A DNA stretch of 64,000 bases from Sesamum alatum (taxonomy: Eukaryota; Streptophyta; Magnoliopsida; Lamiales; Pedaliaceae), in assembly GCA_034509735.1 (NCBI GenBank), contig JACGWO010000012.1:5082367-5146366 (forward strand). The letters are read 5' to 3'. The position numbers and the translations under genes were made by a program. The notes beneath the pieces were generated by a model. The model was not told the DNA's origin and did no database searches. It saw only the letters and a list, made by a program, of their open reading frames with translations. This document shows positions 1 to 11,424 of this stretch, in pieces. Within the stretch, counting starts at the first letter, position 1. Each line of letters opens with the position of its first letter.

Positions 1-562
1 CAATATTGGGTTATCCATTCTCGTATCTATCACATTAGCCAAATATGCTTCACATCCTTCCAATATTAATTGTGTCGCCTCTATGGCTGACATTACACAA
101 ACTGGCATCACTTGTCTATCACCCAAATACCACTTTTGGCTTCCCAGAAGGTTCAATCACTATTTCTTTCTTATAACAATCAACTACTGCTTTTGTTTTG
201 TGCTAACCAGTCCATTCTCAAAATTACCTCTAGCCCATCACTACTAGGTCTACAGGTAAGTTTATATCTCCAATCTTTACTAAGATTCCTTTCCTAACAC
301 TGTTCACCATCACACCTCCTCCCACAGGTAAATGAACCATCAAATTATATCCCAAAAGACTATTTTCACCTGGTACTGTAGAGCAAGTTTCGATGATATG
401 TATGAATGTGTAGAGCCAGGATCAATCAAAACATGAGCCTCTACCTCAAATAATAAGATTGTACTTGATATTACATCATCCGAAGCTGGGGCTTCCTCCC
501 CAGTCATGTGATAAACTCTTGCTTGGGTATGTCCCAGAGTTGCTTGTGTTCCAGCCCCTCTA
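1..562 (-). pseudogene. Element D protease and start of the protease-RT linker (broken)
   Basis: Translating the - strand from about 540 down to 360 gives an acidic stretch and then VLIDPGSTHSYIS, which carries the D-x-G type active site of retropepsins in plant gypsy elements. Further left (about 290 to 1) are recognisable pieces of the region before RT: LVKIGDINLPVDL, DCYKKE, VMPVCVMSAIEATQLI and GCEAYLANVID. In live elements this linker precedes the RT start. The frame is lost near 240 and a TAG follows near 140, so this is a relic. The protease would cleave the element's own polyprotein. Confidence 0.75.
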
Positions 563-623
563 GTCCCCTACCTATAGTGTGACTACTAGTTCCTCTGCCT
601 CTATCTCCGCCTCTCTTAATTCC

Positions 624-1864
624 TCAGCTAACATTTGCCACACTACTCTGACTTTGAGTCCAACTAGCTGCACTTCTACCCACACCTGTAGTCTGACGAG
701 AACAATCCCTAGCTATGTGTCCTTTGCCTCCACAATTATAACAGGCTTTAGCTATATCTTCAGTTCTCCGGCATGGTCCTGAATGCCGCATTCCACAAGT
801 GAAACAGCTCTGTCCAATAGCTAGGCCTTTGCCACCACTCTGCCCAGCTCCCATACTTGATCCAATAGAAGGCATACTACATGTACTACGTTCTACTGAA
901 TCTCTGTTGAAGCCTACTGGTCTGCAAAATCTCGATCCACCATTTCCTCAAAAAGTAAACCCACCACGTGAAAAACTTCCACCTCCTTCTGAAAATGAAC
1001 GACCGTTTCCCCTCTTGGTTGATCTACTCGACTCCCCTCTTGTATATATAGACTTTCTTTTCTCATCTCCCTTCTTTTTAATCTCAGTTACTGCCTCTTC
1101 CATCCGAACTACCAAAAAGGGTTTTGAAATTTGTAATTCTAATTGCAAGGTCCATTTTTATCTCAGGTCGTAACCCCTACTCAAATTGATAACAAAGATC
1201 TTCTTCTGTCGCCACTGCTTCGGGTGCATACTTTGTTAATACAACAAAACAAAGCTCATACTCCACCACTGTCTGATTATCCCCTTGAATTAAGTTTAAA
1301 AACTCCATTTTCTTCTTACCATGGTACCTCTTGGGTCTATATTTATTGTCAAACTCTTTTTGTAATTCGACCCAAGTTATATTATGTGGCTCATTTGCTC
1401 TCTTTACCGATCTTCACCAAATTAAGGCATCACCAATGAATAAGGAAATGACATACTTAAGTTAGTTTTCCAGAGTACAAACTCATCATATTTATCACAT
1501 CCTTTGTCTTTTCCCATCACCTCTCAACAACCTTTGGGTCTAGGGTACCTTCGAATTCTGTAGCTCCTATTTTCCTAATTGTAGGTACTTCTTGTGTTGT
1601 AATTGGAGCCGGTGCATGTGTTTGTGCAGACAATTGTGCTTGAGCTTGTGTGTCTGGGCCTGAAAGCCATCTGAAGAATCTGAGCATACTCGGGTGGTAA
1701 TCTTGCTGCTGGAGCACCACCCGGAGGAATTGGAGTGTTGGCACCAACATCCTCTTAATCTATCCCATGTCCACCTGCACTCGCAGGTGCAACCAAACCC
1801 TCTATTGACTCTACTGACTCTTCCCTACTAGCTACTGGGTCAACACGTGCATCATGAGAAGCCA
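624..1864 (-). pseudogene. Element D gag (capsid/nucleocapsid), broken
   Basis: The likely start is the ATG at 1864 (MASHDARVDP), 70 bp past the PBS. A stop follows after about 36 codons. The gag homology then reappears in other frames: a FEGTLDP segment near 1540 that matches the opening of the retrotransposon gag domain, a basic linker (948-1148), and a nucleocapsid segment (624-875). The last holds two cysteine motifs, CFTCGMRHSGPC and the classical CCHC knuckle CYNCGGKGHIARDC. Gag forms the particle and binds RNA. Several frameshifts separate the pieces, so no full-length protein can be made. Confidence 0.8.
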
Positions 1865-1931
1865 TCCCACATTAAACAATTCAATCATTAGACACATCTC
1901 AAAGTCAACCTATGACCCTAGAAACGTAAAC

Positions 1932-1950
1932 CCGCTTTGATACCACTAAT
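1932..1950 (-). other. Primer binding site of element D
   Basis: The - strand reads attagtggtatcaaagcgg directly after the LTR end (...gatatgaca). TGGTATCA is the usual plant PBS core, complementary to the 3' end of initiator tRNA-Met. It fixes the LTR boundary at 1951 and the orientation of the element. Confidence 0.85.
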
Positions 1951-3738
1951 TGTCATATCACCGTTCTTGTAAGCAACTAGTCACACAAGACAATATAGCA
2001 TCATAAGTTCATTTAACAACATCAATAAAGCTCATGGAGCATGAAAAATACACTTTCTCGTATTATTTCCACCACATCATCATTTAGTGGTAAAGCACCA
2101 AATCAATCATGCCATCATTTTCATTTCCAACACCATTCATACATCAAGGTAATGTCAAGAGATAAAATGGAGCACATATAGATGATACTAATCGTCTACT
2201 TACCTTGATTTCACAACCTAAGCATTCAACTCAAACCATCCATCAATTAATACCTCCTCATAGGTTATTAAGAGCACAATCATAGACTTACATATAGGTA
2301 TTATCAAAATGAAGAGGAGCATATATAGACATTGCTAATCATCTACTTACAAAATGTACCGATCGCCAATGGTCTTAGTTCGTGGTGTGTGTTTTTCCCA
2401 ATGGATCTAGCTCCTAAAAATATTCCAAATATATTTATTTAATATAATCAGTTTCAGCAATTAAGATTAAAAGATGAATACTTATGTAGCATGTTAATCA
2501 ATCTCTTCTAAATATGTTTGACAACACCTTTGTCTTAACTTACAAGTTTTCTACAAACCAAAATATAGCTGATACAAGTGTCATTTATACTCCAAATATT
2601 CTCCTTTATCTCTAGTTTTATCTCCGACAAGAATAAGGCTAATTGGGTGTCTATATAATAAGTTATCTAGAATTTAGTACAACCTTGTTTACACTGCTAT
2701 AGATTCGATTTTACTACTTCAAATCCTCCGTAATCACATACCATCTCATAATTATAATTCACATTTAACCCCAACCAAATAAATCATCTTATATCATATT
2801 CTACATAAACCTCAATTGATTAAATACCTCATGAAAATTTTTATATAACATACTTCACTATAGCATATGAAAATGACAAAACTGGAGTTTCTAGCTATTT
2901 CAAAATTTAATATACCAATTCAGTTAGAGTTTAATATTCTCGTAAATATGTAGCTAGAGCTCCCGATTCATGATGACACTTTAGTGTTGACCCACCTAAT
3001 AAGGATGACAACAGGCTACGAGCTAGCTAGATGTGTCACTGCAATCTATCTGCTGAAAAAGTACACGGTAAAGAGTGAGTTGCCAACTCAGTAAGTATAG
3101 ATAATTAGCTCTATATATAACACACATATAAGCACATGCACATGAGACCAATTTCATGCAATAACACCAATCAACCACGTTCGTATGCAATTTTTCACAA
3201 TATCACGATGTAACCAATACCAACAATCATGAAAACTAGTACCAGAATCATTATCAACTACAACATAATACACACACAATTATAGTTTATTATCTGAGGG
3301 CCCTACTTAATCTAGTCGGAGTATATTCAATGGTTTTGCTAGCTCTCATCATCTCAATCAATATCATATAATAGCCAGCACAGGATACCCATCGTATGTG
3401 ATACCCCCACACTAGCAAATGTGTAGCTACCTCAGCACAAGACATCACACCGAACATGGCACCCCACACCACCCCAGTGTGTAGCCATCAGTATAGGATA
3501 TTCCCCGCTACCCGGAATATCCTAGGACCCTTCGCGCCATGGTACCTAGCTATATATTCATTTTCTCATATCATATATCACATCGTCATGATAGCACACA
3601 ACTCGTCATCAACCACATCATCGTAAATTATTGAATATGCTCCAGGTTAGGTAAGCCATCTTTTCATCTCAATTCACCATCTGCACATTTAACGACTTCA
3701 TAATTCAACTCCAATCAATAATCAAATAGAAGTATGTG

Positions 3739-4070
3739 GGGAAAATTTTATTTTTGATCCCATATCTTAGACCTTTTTTGATTTGATCCCATTTATTGCA
3801 TTTGTCTCACATTTATCCCATTTGTTCAATTTCTTCTCAAATTTGGTCCCAAACAGCATTTTCCGTCAATTGTTAATGGAACCATCAACAGTGGTAGAGT
3901 CTTGCCCCAATAATAGACTTAATGGCTCCATTAAAAATTTGACGAAAAATATTATTTAGGATCAAATTTGAGAAAAAATTGAACAAATAGGACTAAATGT
4001 GAGACAAATGCAATAAATGGGACCAAATCAAAAAAGGCCCTAAGATATGGGACCAAAAAAGTGATTTTCC
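3739..4070. mobile_element. Mutator-like MITE inside the LTR of element D
   Basis: The first and last ~115 bp are inverted copies of each other with roughly 85-90% identity by eye; both arms carry blocks such as cccatttattgcatttgtct. The element is flanked by AAGTATGTG (3730-3738) and AAGTATGTC (4071-4079), a 9-bp target duplication with one mismatch. Long terminal inverted repeats, about 330 bp total length, no coding capacity and a 9-bp duplication point to a non-autonomous Mutator-type element. Confidence 0.8.
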
Positions 4071-5259
4071 AAGTATGTCAATCATCCACAAGCATTCCAT
4101 CATTCATCTTCGTTCACCAACAAAATCAAAGTATATCACAAGTAATTACCATGTACGTCACACCGAACCATAGACATAACACATAACAATAATTTCACAA
4201 GACAACCACATAATCCAATTTAGCATATGACAGCTTACGATCAAGATTACACATAACCATGCATCTTTATTTATATATATATATATATATATCCAATTAA
4301 CTATACTTACTTCAATTTCACAATAATTTAGTTAGTAGGGTGACGCGTTAACTCTTGTGTGTTGTTCTCGTGTCCTATAAATAGTTATAAGATGTATAGT
4401 CAATATATCAATAATATTGTAATTTCTAATAAAGCATTAGACAATATTCACACACTTCTCACTAATTTTTTAATATCTTATTCTAAAAAATTCGTATCCT
4501 TGTTCCGTTTTCTTCTACATAAAGTAGACTCAATTATCTTTTCATCAGTGTATATGTTGTTATATTAAAGTTACTGTTTATACTTTTAGGAATTTCCTTT
4601 GCCAGTATGAACATTGCTCACTAATTAAATCATAACTTTAATTATAATGATACAATTTGGAAACTGTTTTAGTATGATAAACTAGACATCCTAGCTTTCC
4701 AATGGTATAAAATTTTCAATCAAAATATGCTCATACGTATCTAGTTTCATTTACAATAAGAATCATACAAATTAGATTTGTATATAACAAGTTATAAGGT
4801 TTTAGCACAACCTATTTTGTACCGTCGCTGATCTCACAGCCTCTACTTCAAAATTCTCCCAAAATTCTTACACTCATTAAAAAATTATTATATTTACATA
4901 ATATGATAAAATGTGTCTCTAGTTTCATTTTACGAAAGGATCATACAAATTGAACCATTATAACTCAAGTTACAAAGTTTTTAATAGACTTAGTCTAGAT
5001 TACTGTAGAAACAGGGCAACATAATGTTTCCTTCGATTTGCCCATTAAAACGAGTGATATAGCTTCTGCTCAAAACTAGAAAGTTATATCGGACATCTTA
5101 ATGTTTTATATAGACACAAAAATCACTAATTTTGGACTGAGAAAACCAGGATTTACAGAGACTGTTCGGGCAGAGCGTATTCTGATGCCTTCTTTTCATA
5201 TTAACCGGTTCATTTCTTCGAATCCAACTCACACACCTACTCTTACACGAACTTAGACA

Positions 5260-5440
5260 AGAAATAGGAGCTAGAACTTACCAAATCAGAAGTGAAATTT
5301 CCTGAGCTTGATGAAAATGGAGGAATTACACAAGCTTCTTCTTCTTCTTCTCTCTCTCCACCGCGTCACCTCCTCACTCTTTGTCTTTTGTTTCATTCTA
5401 CAACATTCTTCTCATGTATATATATATAGTTGATATCTTT
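5260..5440 (-). promoter_or_regulatory. Putative LTR promoter and splice donor of element D
   Basis: On the - strand a TATA run (about 5430-5417) is followed by a GA-rich stretch (5372-5330) and then by tttg|GTAAGTTC at 5281. GTAAGT is the consensus plant 5' splice site. The layout suggests a transcript start followed by a donor inside the LTR. This is inferred from motifs only. Confidence 0.4.
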
Positions 5441-5611
5441 CCATATATACACATATATAAGTGTATATATATAGGTGTGTAGATAAGTAGGCCTATGTAT
5501 GTATATGTATGAATATTATATTAAAGACATATGTTGATAAGGTTACTTATTTGGTTTGTAGTGTAGTAATATATTTCTTTTGTTGTGTAGTGTATATACA
5601 TATATATATAT

Positions 5612-6173
5612 TGATGTGAGCAAAAAGTGCTCAGTCACAGCAGTCTTCATGGACTTGGACGTAATAGGCTTGGTTTTGCTAATTTGGACAGGGAACCTGT
5701 AAAAAAAACGTTAGCACTTCGACGCTCAAGTCAGTAAGCAATTTTGGAATAAATAAGTATGAATATAAAAGGAATTTAAAGAAAAACAGGAGCATAAAAG
5801 TGTGCTAAATGTGATTTAGCGAGAGATTCAGAGATTCAGAGTGTAGGGAGACGTTCCGCAGCCAGGAAAGGGAGCTGGTATTTATAGGGAGAGTTCCTTG
5901 AGGGAGGAGAGCTCTAAGGGGGGTAGGACTCCTAGGGGATCGGTTGAGGCCTCCCTAGAGTTCTACCCATCTTGAATTCCTAGAATTGGGGAAGTTGGTT
6001 GAGTGGCCTGCCCTAGATTCGAGGGGGGCTTATCCGATTCTGATTCGGATTTTTGGTTAATCGCGTCTCTGGGCTCTCCACCGAGAGTCCATATTCCAAG
6101 TGCTTCCTAACCCGGGCTGGGTCAGACCTTCCTGTGGGCTTCCGTCTTTTGGCCGCAGGTGGGGCCGCGTACC
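5612..6173 (-). repeat. 3' LTR of element C, outer part
   Basis: Aligns with 28124-28655 (both open TGATGTGAG on the + strand and share tcagtaagcaattttgg and the block gttggttgagtggcctgccc). At 6173 it is cut by copia LTR TGAAAGAG, and the same LTR resumes at 24040. The last bases gtacc (6169-6173) are the left copy of the target duplication of element A. Confidence 0.85.
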
Positions 6174-6681
6174 TGAAAGAGATTGTGGATCGTCCCGGGA
6201 AATAGCGTGAATGCGGAAGCGCGGTATAAAATTAAATAACAAAAATTAAATCATGCTTTTACGTAAATAAAAGAACACGTTCAAGGGGTGTACCCTTGAA
6301 GTTCCCGGGTGTTTGGTGTATCTCATGAATTAAAAGTATACAAAATAATCATGGAAGCCATAGGGATTAAATAAAGAGAGCAACGAAAATTAAATCGGAA
6401 CCTACCGATTGTCGTTTTCGTCTTCTAACCGGTACTAGTGTTGTTCCCCAATTTGCACCAAATCTCGTGCGTGAGATTCTCCAAATTGTAACACACAATC
6501 TACCCATGTATCTTGCACTTCGTGCTAGCGAACGAACAAGTATTTTTGGAGAGGGTGAATTAATCACATGTTATTAGGTTAACGGGATTAATTCTCCTAA
6601 GTTCAATTGTTCCAAGAACAAAAGAACAAGAAACTATTTTCTTGAGAGAGAGAGAGAGGGCGAACGAGAGGGAGAGCCGAG

Positions 6682-6704
6682 TTGTGTGTGTGTGTGTGTG
6701 TGTT
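6682..6704. repeat. TG microsatellite in the LTR of element A
   Basis: About 10 TG units directly downstream (in - strand sense) of the TATA box, near the expected transcript start of the LTR. Confidence 0.85.
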
Positions 6705-6734
6705 GGAGTTTCATCACTCCTCTAATAGTGAGGG

Positions 6735-6747
6735 GCTAGGACTATAT
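6735..6747 (-). promoter_or_regulatory. TATA box of the element A LTR promoter
   Basis: The - strand reads ctcctctatatatagtcct. It lies about 50-130 bp downstream (transcription sense) of the W-box cluster and about 30 bp upstream of a TG/CA dinucleotide run, where the U3/R border would be expected. Confidence 0.6.
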
Positions 6748-6796
6748 ATAGAGGAGGAGTTTAATCCTCTTCAAACTCCAACTCTAAAGAAGACTA

Positions 6797-6868
6797 TTTT
6801 GACTAGGAATTTGACCTAGTCAAAGTAGAATTTGACCTAGTCAAAGTAGAATTTGACCTAGTCAAATT
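6797..6868 (-). promoter_or_regulatory. W-box palindrome cluster in the element A U3
   Basis: Three tandem ~21-bp units each contain TTTGACCTAGTCAAA, an inverted pair of TTTGAC arms with a 3-base spacer. A further TTTTGACT precedes them. TTGAC(C/T) is the core bound by WRKY factors. Seven cores fall within about 70 bp, just upstream of the TATA box at 6745. Confidence 0.7.
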
Positions 6869-8157
6869 TAATCCTAGCCATCCATCTCCCCTTTTAATCT
6901 CAACCATTAATTTAATTTAATGGAATATTTAAAACCTATTTAAATACTCCAAAGGGCAATAAAGAAATATAATAAATATTTTTTCTAGGCCCATTAAATT
7001 AATTTTCTAATAAATCCAATTTATTAGATCAATCCCTTTTATCTAATAAAAGGAATTAATTCTCTCCAAGAAAATAAAGGACCCGATTAAATCCAATTTA
7101 ATCATTCCATTTCTCCAATATTTAATTCTAAATTAAATACTTAACGTGTGTGGATTGTGTGTGACTCTTTTGGTTCACTTTTCAGCTAGACTTGGTCGGA
7201 TTCATAGAATTCGCCCGTTACCATGGGTGGCCATATAGCAACGGTCCATGGCACTAGAGACTAGGTGAATTTTCGGGGATGAACATTTAGGCTCTAACAG
7301 TACACTCGTTCTTCTGTCTACGGTCTCACCACTTAAGATCTAGGGCACGGAAAATGCAGGTACCCATTTTGGACCTAAGTGTCGGTCTGTCCTTACCAAA
7401 CGCTGCAAGGGAAACCTTCCCTTCTATTCAGTTACTGTGGCCACAGATTTTAGGGACAAGACACAGAGCATTTGTGAGACTCAACTGTCAATGCCTTTTG
7501 ACAGGAGACAGATCCTTTCTTGAAAACTACTGTCACTCTGTACACCAGAGCTGCACTAGACATGGCTTATGACTACTTAAGTGCTTCTTGGCAATCTCTC
7601 ACCATATCTAGGATACAGACCTGACATACAGGTAAACTCAGCAGTTCCTCAAGTAAAAGTACTTGACCTGTACTGTTGGAACCGGGGAACACACGTCATA
7701 CCTAGCCGACCCTACTCAAGGTCCTCCGTAAGACAGTTCCCATGAGTCACCTCAATCAGCTGCTCCCTAGCAGGCTAACCCACTAACACTACTTAGACGA
7801 CCTTCGTCACCCGTCGATGAAATACGACAGCAGATGCTTAGTGCAAGTCTCAAAGGGAATCTCGGTACCCATTTTCGAGATTCCTTGACTTGGAGATTTT
7901 CGGACTGACTCGGAGGGACTGATTTTGTGGACCTACCTCCAAGCGTAGTCCCATTCCCCGAAATACGTTTTCAGTCCGTGGGCTTTGTTTGCGTAGTGAA
8001 CAGATATGTATAAAGCAGATAAAGTGAACACAAACAAAGTAATGCCAAATGAATTTCACTTCTTTATTCATTAATAATATATCAAATCCTAGAAATTGTC
8101 TAGACATAAGTTACATTTCGCCTGCCAAGATTGGCTACATGGTCACCTATTCTAACA

Positions 8158-8171
8158 ATCTCCCACTTGAC
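8158..8171 (-). other. Polypurine tract of element A
   Basis: The - strand reads ggtcaagtgggaga followed by t and then the LTR start TGTTAG. This purine run primes second-strand synthesis in LTR retrotransposons. Element B has nearly the same tract at 13634-13648. Confidence 0.8.
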
Positions 8172-8179
8172 CTTAAAGC

Positions 8180-11100
8180 CAATCGCCCATATGTCTAATC
8201 GCCATCTTCTCAAGATGTTGCGTATGAGCGCTCTGCGACATACGCTTTGTCAGCGGATCTGCTGTGTTGTCTGCTGAGTTGACTCAGTCCATCCGAACGT
8301 CACCTCTTCCTACCATTTCTCTTTGAAGATGGTATGTCTAAGAATGTGTTTGGAATGGTGATGAGATCTCGGTTCCTTTACTTGCGCTATTGCACTGTTG
8401 TTATCACAAAAGATGACAACAGGCTCGGTGATACTAGGCACCACACCCAACTCTTGGATGTAGTTTCTCATCCAAACCGCTTCCTTGGCAGTTTCTGAAG
8501 CTGCTAAGTATTCAGCCTCTGTGGTGGAGTCAGCAGTGGTTGCTTGCTTGGAACTTTTCCAAGCTACTGCTCCTCCATTGAGCCTGAATACATAACCCGA
8601 TTGAGACTTGGCATCATCGTCATCAGACTGGAAGCTAGTGTCGCTAAAGCCTTCCAGGATCAGTTCTCCATTGCCATAGACTAAGAACATTTCCTTAGTC
8701 CTCCTTAGGTACTTAAGGATGCCTTTAACAGCATTCCAATGTGCCTCTCCTGCACAAGACTGATATCTGCTTGTCACGCTCAAAGCGTAAGCAATGTCAG
8801 GCCTGATGCAGTGGACCGCATATTGGATGCTACCTACGGCAAAAGCATAGGGGATGACTTTCATCCTTTCAAGTTCCTCATCAGTCTGCGGGGACTATTT
8901 CTTGGATAACTTGATCTCATGCCTCATGGGAAGGAATCCTCGTTTGGAGTTGTCCATCCGATATCTCTTTAGGACTTTCTCCATATACGAGTTTTGGGTG
9001 AGCCCTAACATCCTTTTAGATCTGTCCCTGACAATCTGGATGCCTAAGATGTAGGAGGCTTCACCCAAGTCCTTCATGGAAAACTGGGTTGACAACCATG
9101 CTTTTGTGTCACCCAACATTCTAACATCATTACCTATGAGTAGAATGTCATCCACATAAAGCACTAGGAACACTATAGAGCTCCCACGGACCTTCTTGTA
9201 TACACAAGGGTGGTCGGATTCGTTTTTGATGAAGTCATAGCCCCGTATCACTTCATCAAAGCGAATGTTCCAACTTCGGGATGCTTGTTTGAGGCCATAG
9301 ATGGACTTCTGGAGACGACAGACCTTCTGTTCTTCTCCAGCGACCGTGAAACCTTTCGGATGATCCATATAGATCTCTTCCTCAACGAAACCATTGAGGA
9401 AGGCCGTTTTCACGTCCATCTGCCATATTTCATAGTCATACCATGCTGCTATGGCAAGCAGGATCCGAATGGATTTAGCCATGGCTACCGGCGAGTAGGT
9501 GTCCTCAAAATCGACCCCGGGTCGTTGAGTGTACCCTTTAACTACAAGCCTAGCCTTAAAAGTAGTGACTTCTCCATCAACGCCAAGTTTGCGCTTGTAG
9601 ACCCACTTACAGCCAACTGACTTAACACTTTTCGGTGGATCTATGAGTCTCCAGACTTGGTTCTCGCTCATGGAGTCCATTTCGGTTTTCATGGCCTCAA
9701 GCCATTTCCCGGAGTCGATGTCAGACATCGCTTCTCCGTATGTCTTAGGATCGTTATCTAGCAGACCGGTCGTATTTAGAAAGCCATATCTCACTGGCGG
9801 TCTGGACTCTCTAGTTGACCTACGGAGGACCGGAACGTCAGTGGTGACTATGGGCGCTGACTGTATAGAAGTTGGAGGTTTAGGTATCGGGGCTGGTTGT
9901 TCCTGAGGCTGTCCTACATGCCTAGCATGCTGGACTTCTCGAGGTCGGTCAGCCCTTCGGGTATCTATCCTGAATCCTCTAAGTGAGGAATCCGCAGCTA
10001 CCTCTGATGACTGGTTTCCATCACTTGATTCCTCAAGGATCAATTCATCAGGTTGGATATCCTCTGGAAAGCCTTGTTCCAAGAACACTACATTCCTTGA
10101 AACAAACACCTTTTGTTCCAAGGGGTCATAGAAGTAATAACCCGCAGTTTCTTTAGGGTATCCAACGAACCTGCATAAGCTGGACCCGGATTCTAGCTTA
10201 TCTCCCACTAACCTCTTGACGTGTGCGGGGCTACCCCACACTTTCAAGTAGTTGTAGGATGCAGGCTTGCCGTGCCATATCTCATATGGTGTTTGGGTCA
10301 ATACACTGGTTGGCGACAAATTTAGCAACTTGGCCGCCGTTTCCAATGCATAACCCCAAAAGGACAAGGGCAATTTGGTAAAACTCATCATGGATCGAAC
10401 CATGTCCAACAGGGTTCGATTCCTCCTTTTAGAGACACCATTCAATTGTGGTGTTCCGGGAGGTGTCCATTCAGATATTATACCATTTTCTTTTAGATAA
10501 TTAAGGAACTCAGTACTAAGGTATTCACCGCCTCGGTCTGACCGTAGGACTTTAATTTTGCAGTTGGTTTGGTTCTCCACTTCAAGTCTGAATTCTTTAA
10601 ACCTCTCAAGAGCCTCAGACTTGTACCTCATCAGGTAAACATAACCATACCGTGAATGATCATCGGTAAAGGTTATGAAGTAGGAGAACCCACCTCGGGC
10701 CTGCGTCCTTAGTGGTCCACATACGTCTGTATGCACCAAGTCCAACAGACCTGTGGCTAGCCTGCTTTGTCCTACAAAGGGCTTCTTGGTCATTTTTCCT
10801 CTTAGACAGGATTCATAGGTTGGTAGTTCACTCAAGTCCCTTACCTCTAAGTTCCTTGAGTCTACCAACCTTTTCATCCTATCTTGGGATATGTGACCTA
10901 GCCTAGCGTGCCACAATCGTGCGTTCCCGTTATTATCTATTTTACGTTTGTGTTGAGCGTTTAGAACACAGTTCGTTTGTTGTAAGATATAGAGCCCCTT
11001 GTTAAGTGTACCAAGTAGATGAGCAATTCCACACCTCATCAAATAAAAGCAATTTTTATTGATCATAAACTCATAACCACTATTGTCAAACAATGGAATG

Positions 11101-11424
11101 GAAATGATGTTTTTAATCATACTGGGTACATAATAAACTTGCTCTAATTCTATGCTAATACGATCACTAACTACTAGAATGGCGGATCCTACTGCTTCTG
11201 CCGAGATGGCCTTGCCATTCCCAAGCTTCAGGATCATATCCCGGCCACCCAATTTTCTGCTTCTTTTTAGCACCTGCAAATCATTGCAAATGTGAGCTCC
11301 ACAGCCGGTATCTAATACCCAAGAGGCAGAATTAGTGACCATATTGACCTCAATCACAAATATACCTTGGTTCAAGAAGAGTTTGGGGCACTCCCTCTTC
11401 CAATGCCCTTTCTCACGGCAATGC
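8180..11424 (-). pseudogene. Element A pol polyprotein (protease-integrase-RT-RNase H), nearly intact
   Basis: The main frame (11375-8895, 826 codons) opens just after the gag CCHC knuckle. Domains in order: aspartic protease (SWVLDTGCGAHIC, 11.3 kb); GAG-pre-integrase (LWHARLGHIS, about 10.9 kb); integrase core (HTDVCGPL ... SDRGGEY ... GTPQLNG, 10.75-10.4 kb); RT (KARLVVKGYTQ, 9.5 kb; YVDDILLIGND, 9.15 kb). A TAG at 8895 replaces the Gln seen in element B, and the frame continues as RNase H (8864-8310, TEAEYLAASETAKE). A frame change near 8310 is followed by the C-terminal ADPLTKRMSQ segment. Upstream it ends at 11424, where the LTR of B begins inside the zinc knuckle. The protein would copy and integrate the element. 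Only a few lesions are visible. Confidence 0.92.

Larger units (their letters stand above)
1..5611 (-). mobile_element. Element D: Ty3/gypsy retrotransposon (Tekay/Del-like), 5' part
   Basis: A Ty3/gypsy element on the - strand. Reading right to left it has a long LTR (5611 to 1951), a primer binding site, a broken gag with zinc knuckles and a protease with a DPGSTHS active-site motif. The reverse transcriptase would lie beyond the left edge of the window. Gag with two cysteine knuckles followed by that protease motif is usual in the chromovirus Tekay/Del lineage, so the lineage is an inference. The LTR is cut at 5611 by the end of Tat element C. Stops and frame changes show that it is dead. 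Confidence 0.8.
1951..5611 (-). repeat. 5' LTR of element D, truncated in U3
   Basis: The LTR ends (- strand) in ...ATGACA next to the PBS at 1950. It runs to 5611, where it meets the TGATGTGAG end of Tat element C. About 3.66 kb remain, which suits the long LTRs of Tekay/Del elements. It contains a separate MITE (3739-4070). At its upstream end is a TATA-like run followed by a purine-rich stretch and a splice-donor-like site. I found no coding potential in it. Confidence 0.65.
6174..8157 (-). repeat. 3' LTR of element A (complete, 1984 bp)
   Basis: On the - strand it starts TGTTAGAATAGGTGACC (8157) and ends ...CTTTCA (6174). It is bounded on the right by a polypurine tract and on the left by element C sequence. 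It carries the promoter described separately. It is related to, but distinct from, the LTRs of element B. The last 345 bp on the + strand match 23690-24034 base for base in length. Confidence 0.9.

Noticed and set aside
9210..9620. Long + strand open frames across the copia pol genes (for example 9210-9620, 9643-9906, 14735-15136)
   Set aside because: They are exact shadows of the - strand RT and integrase and have no recognisable domain.
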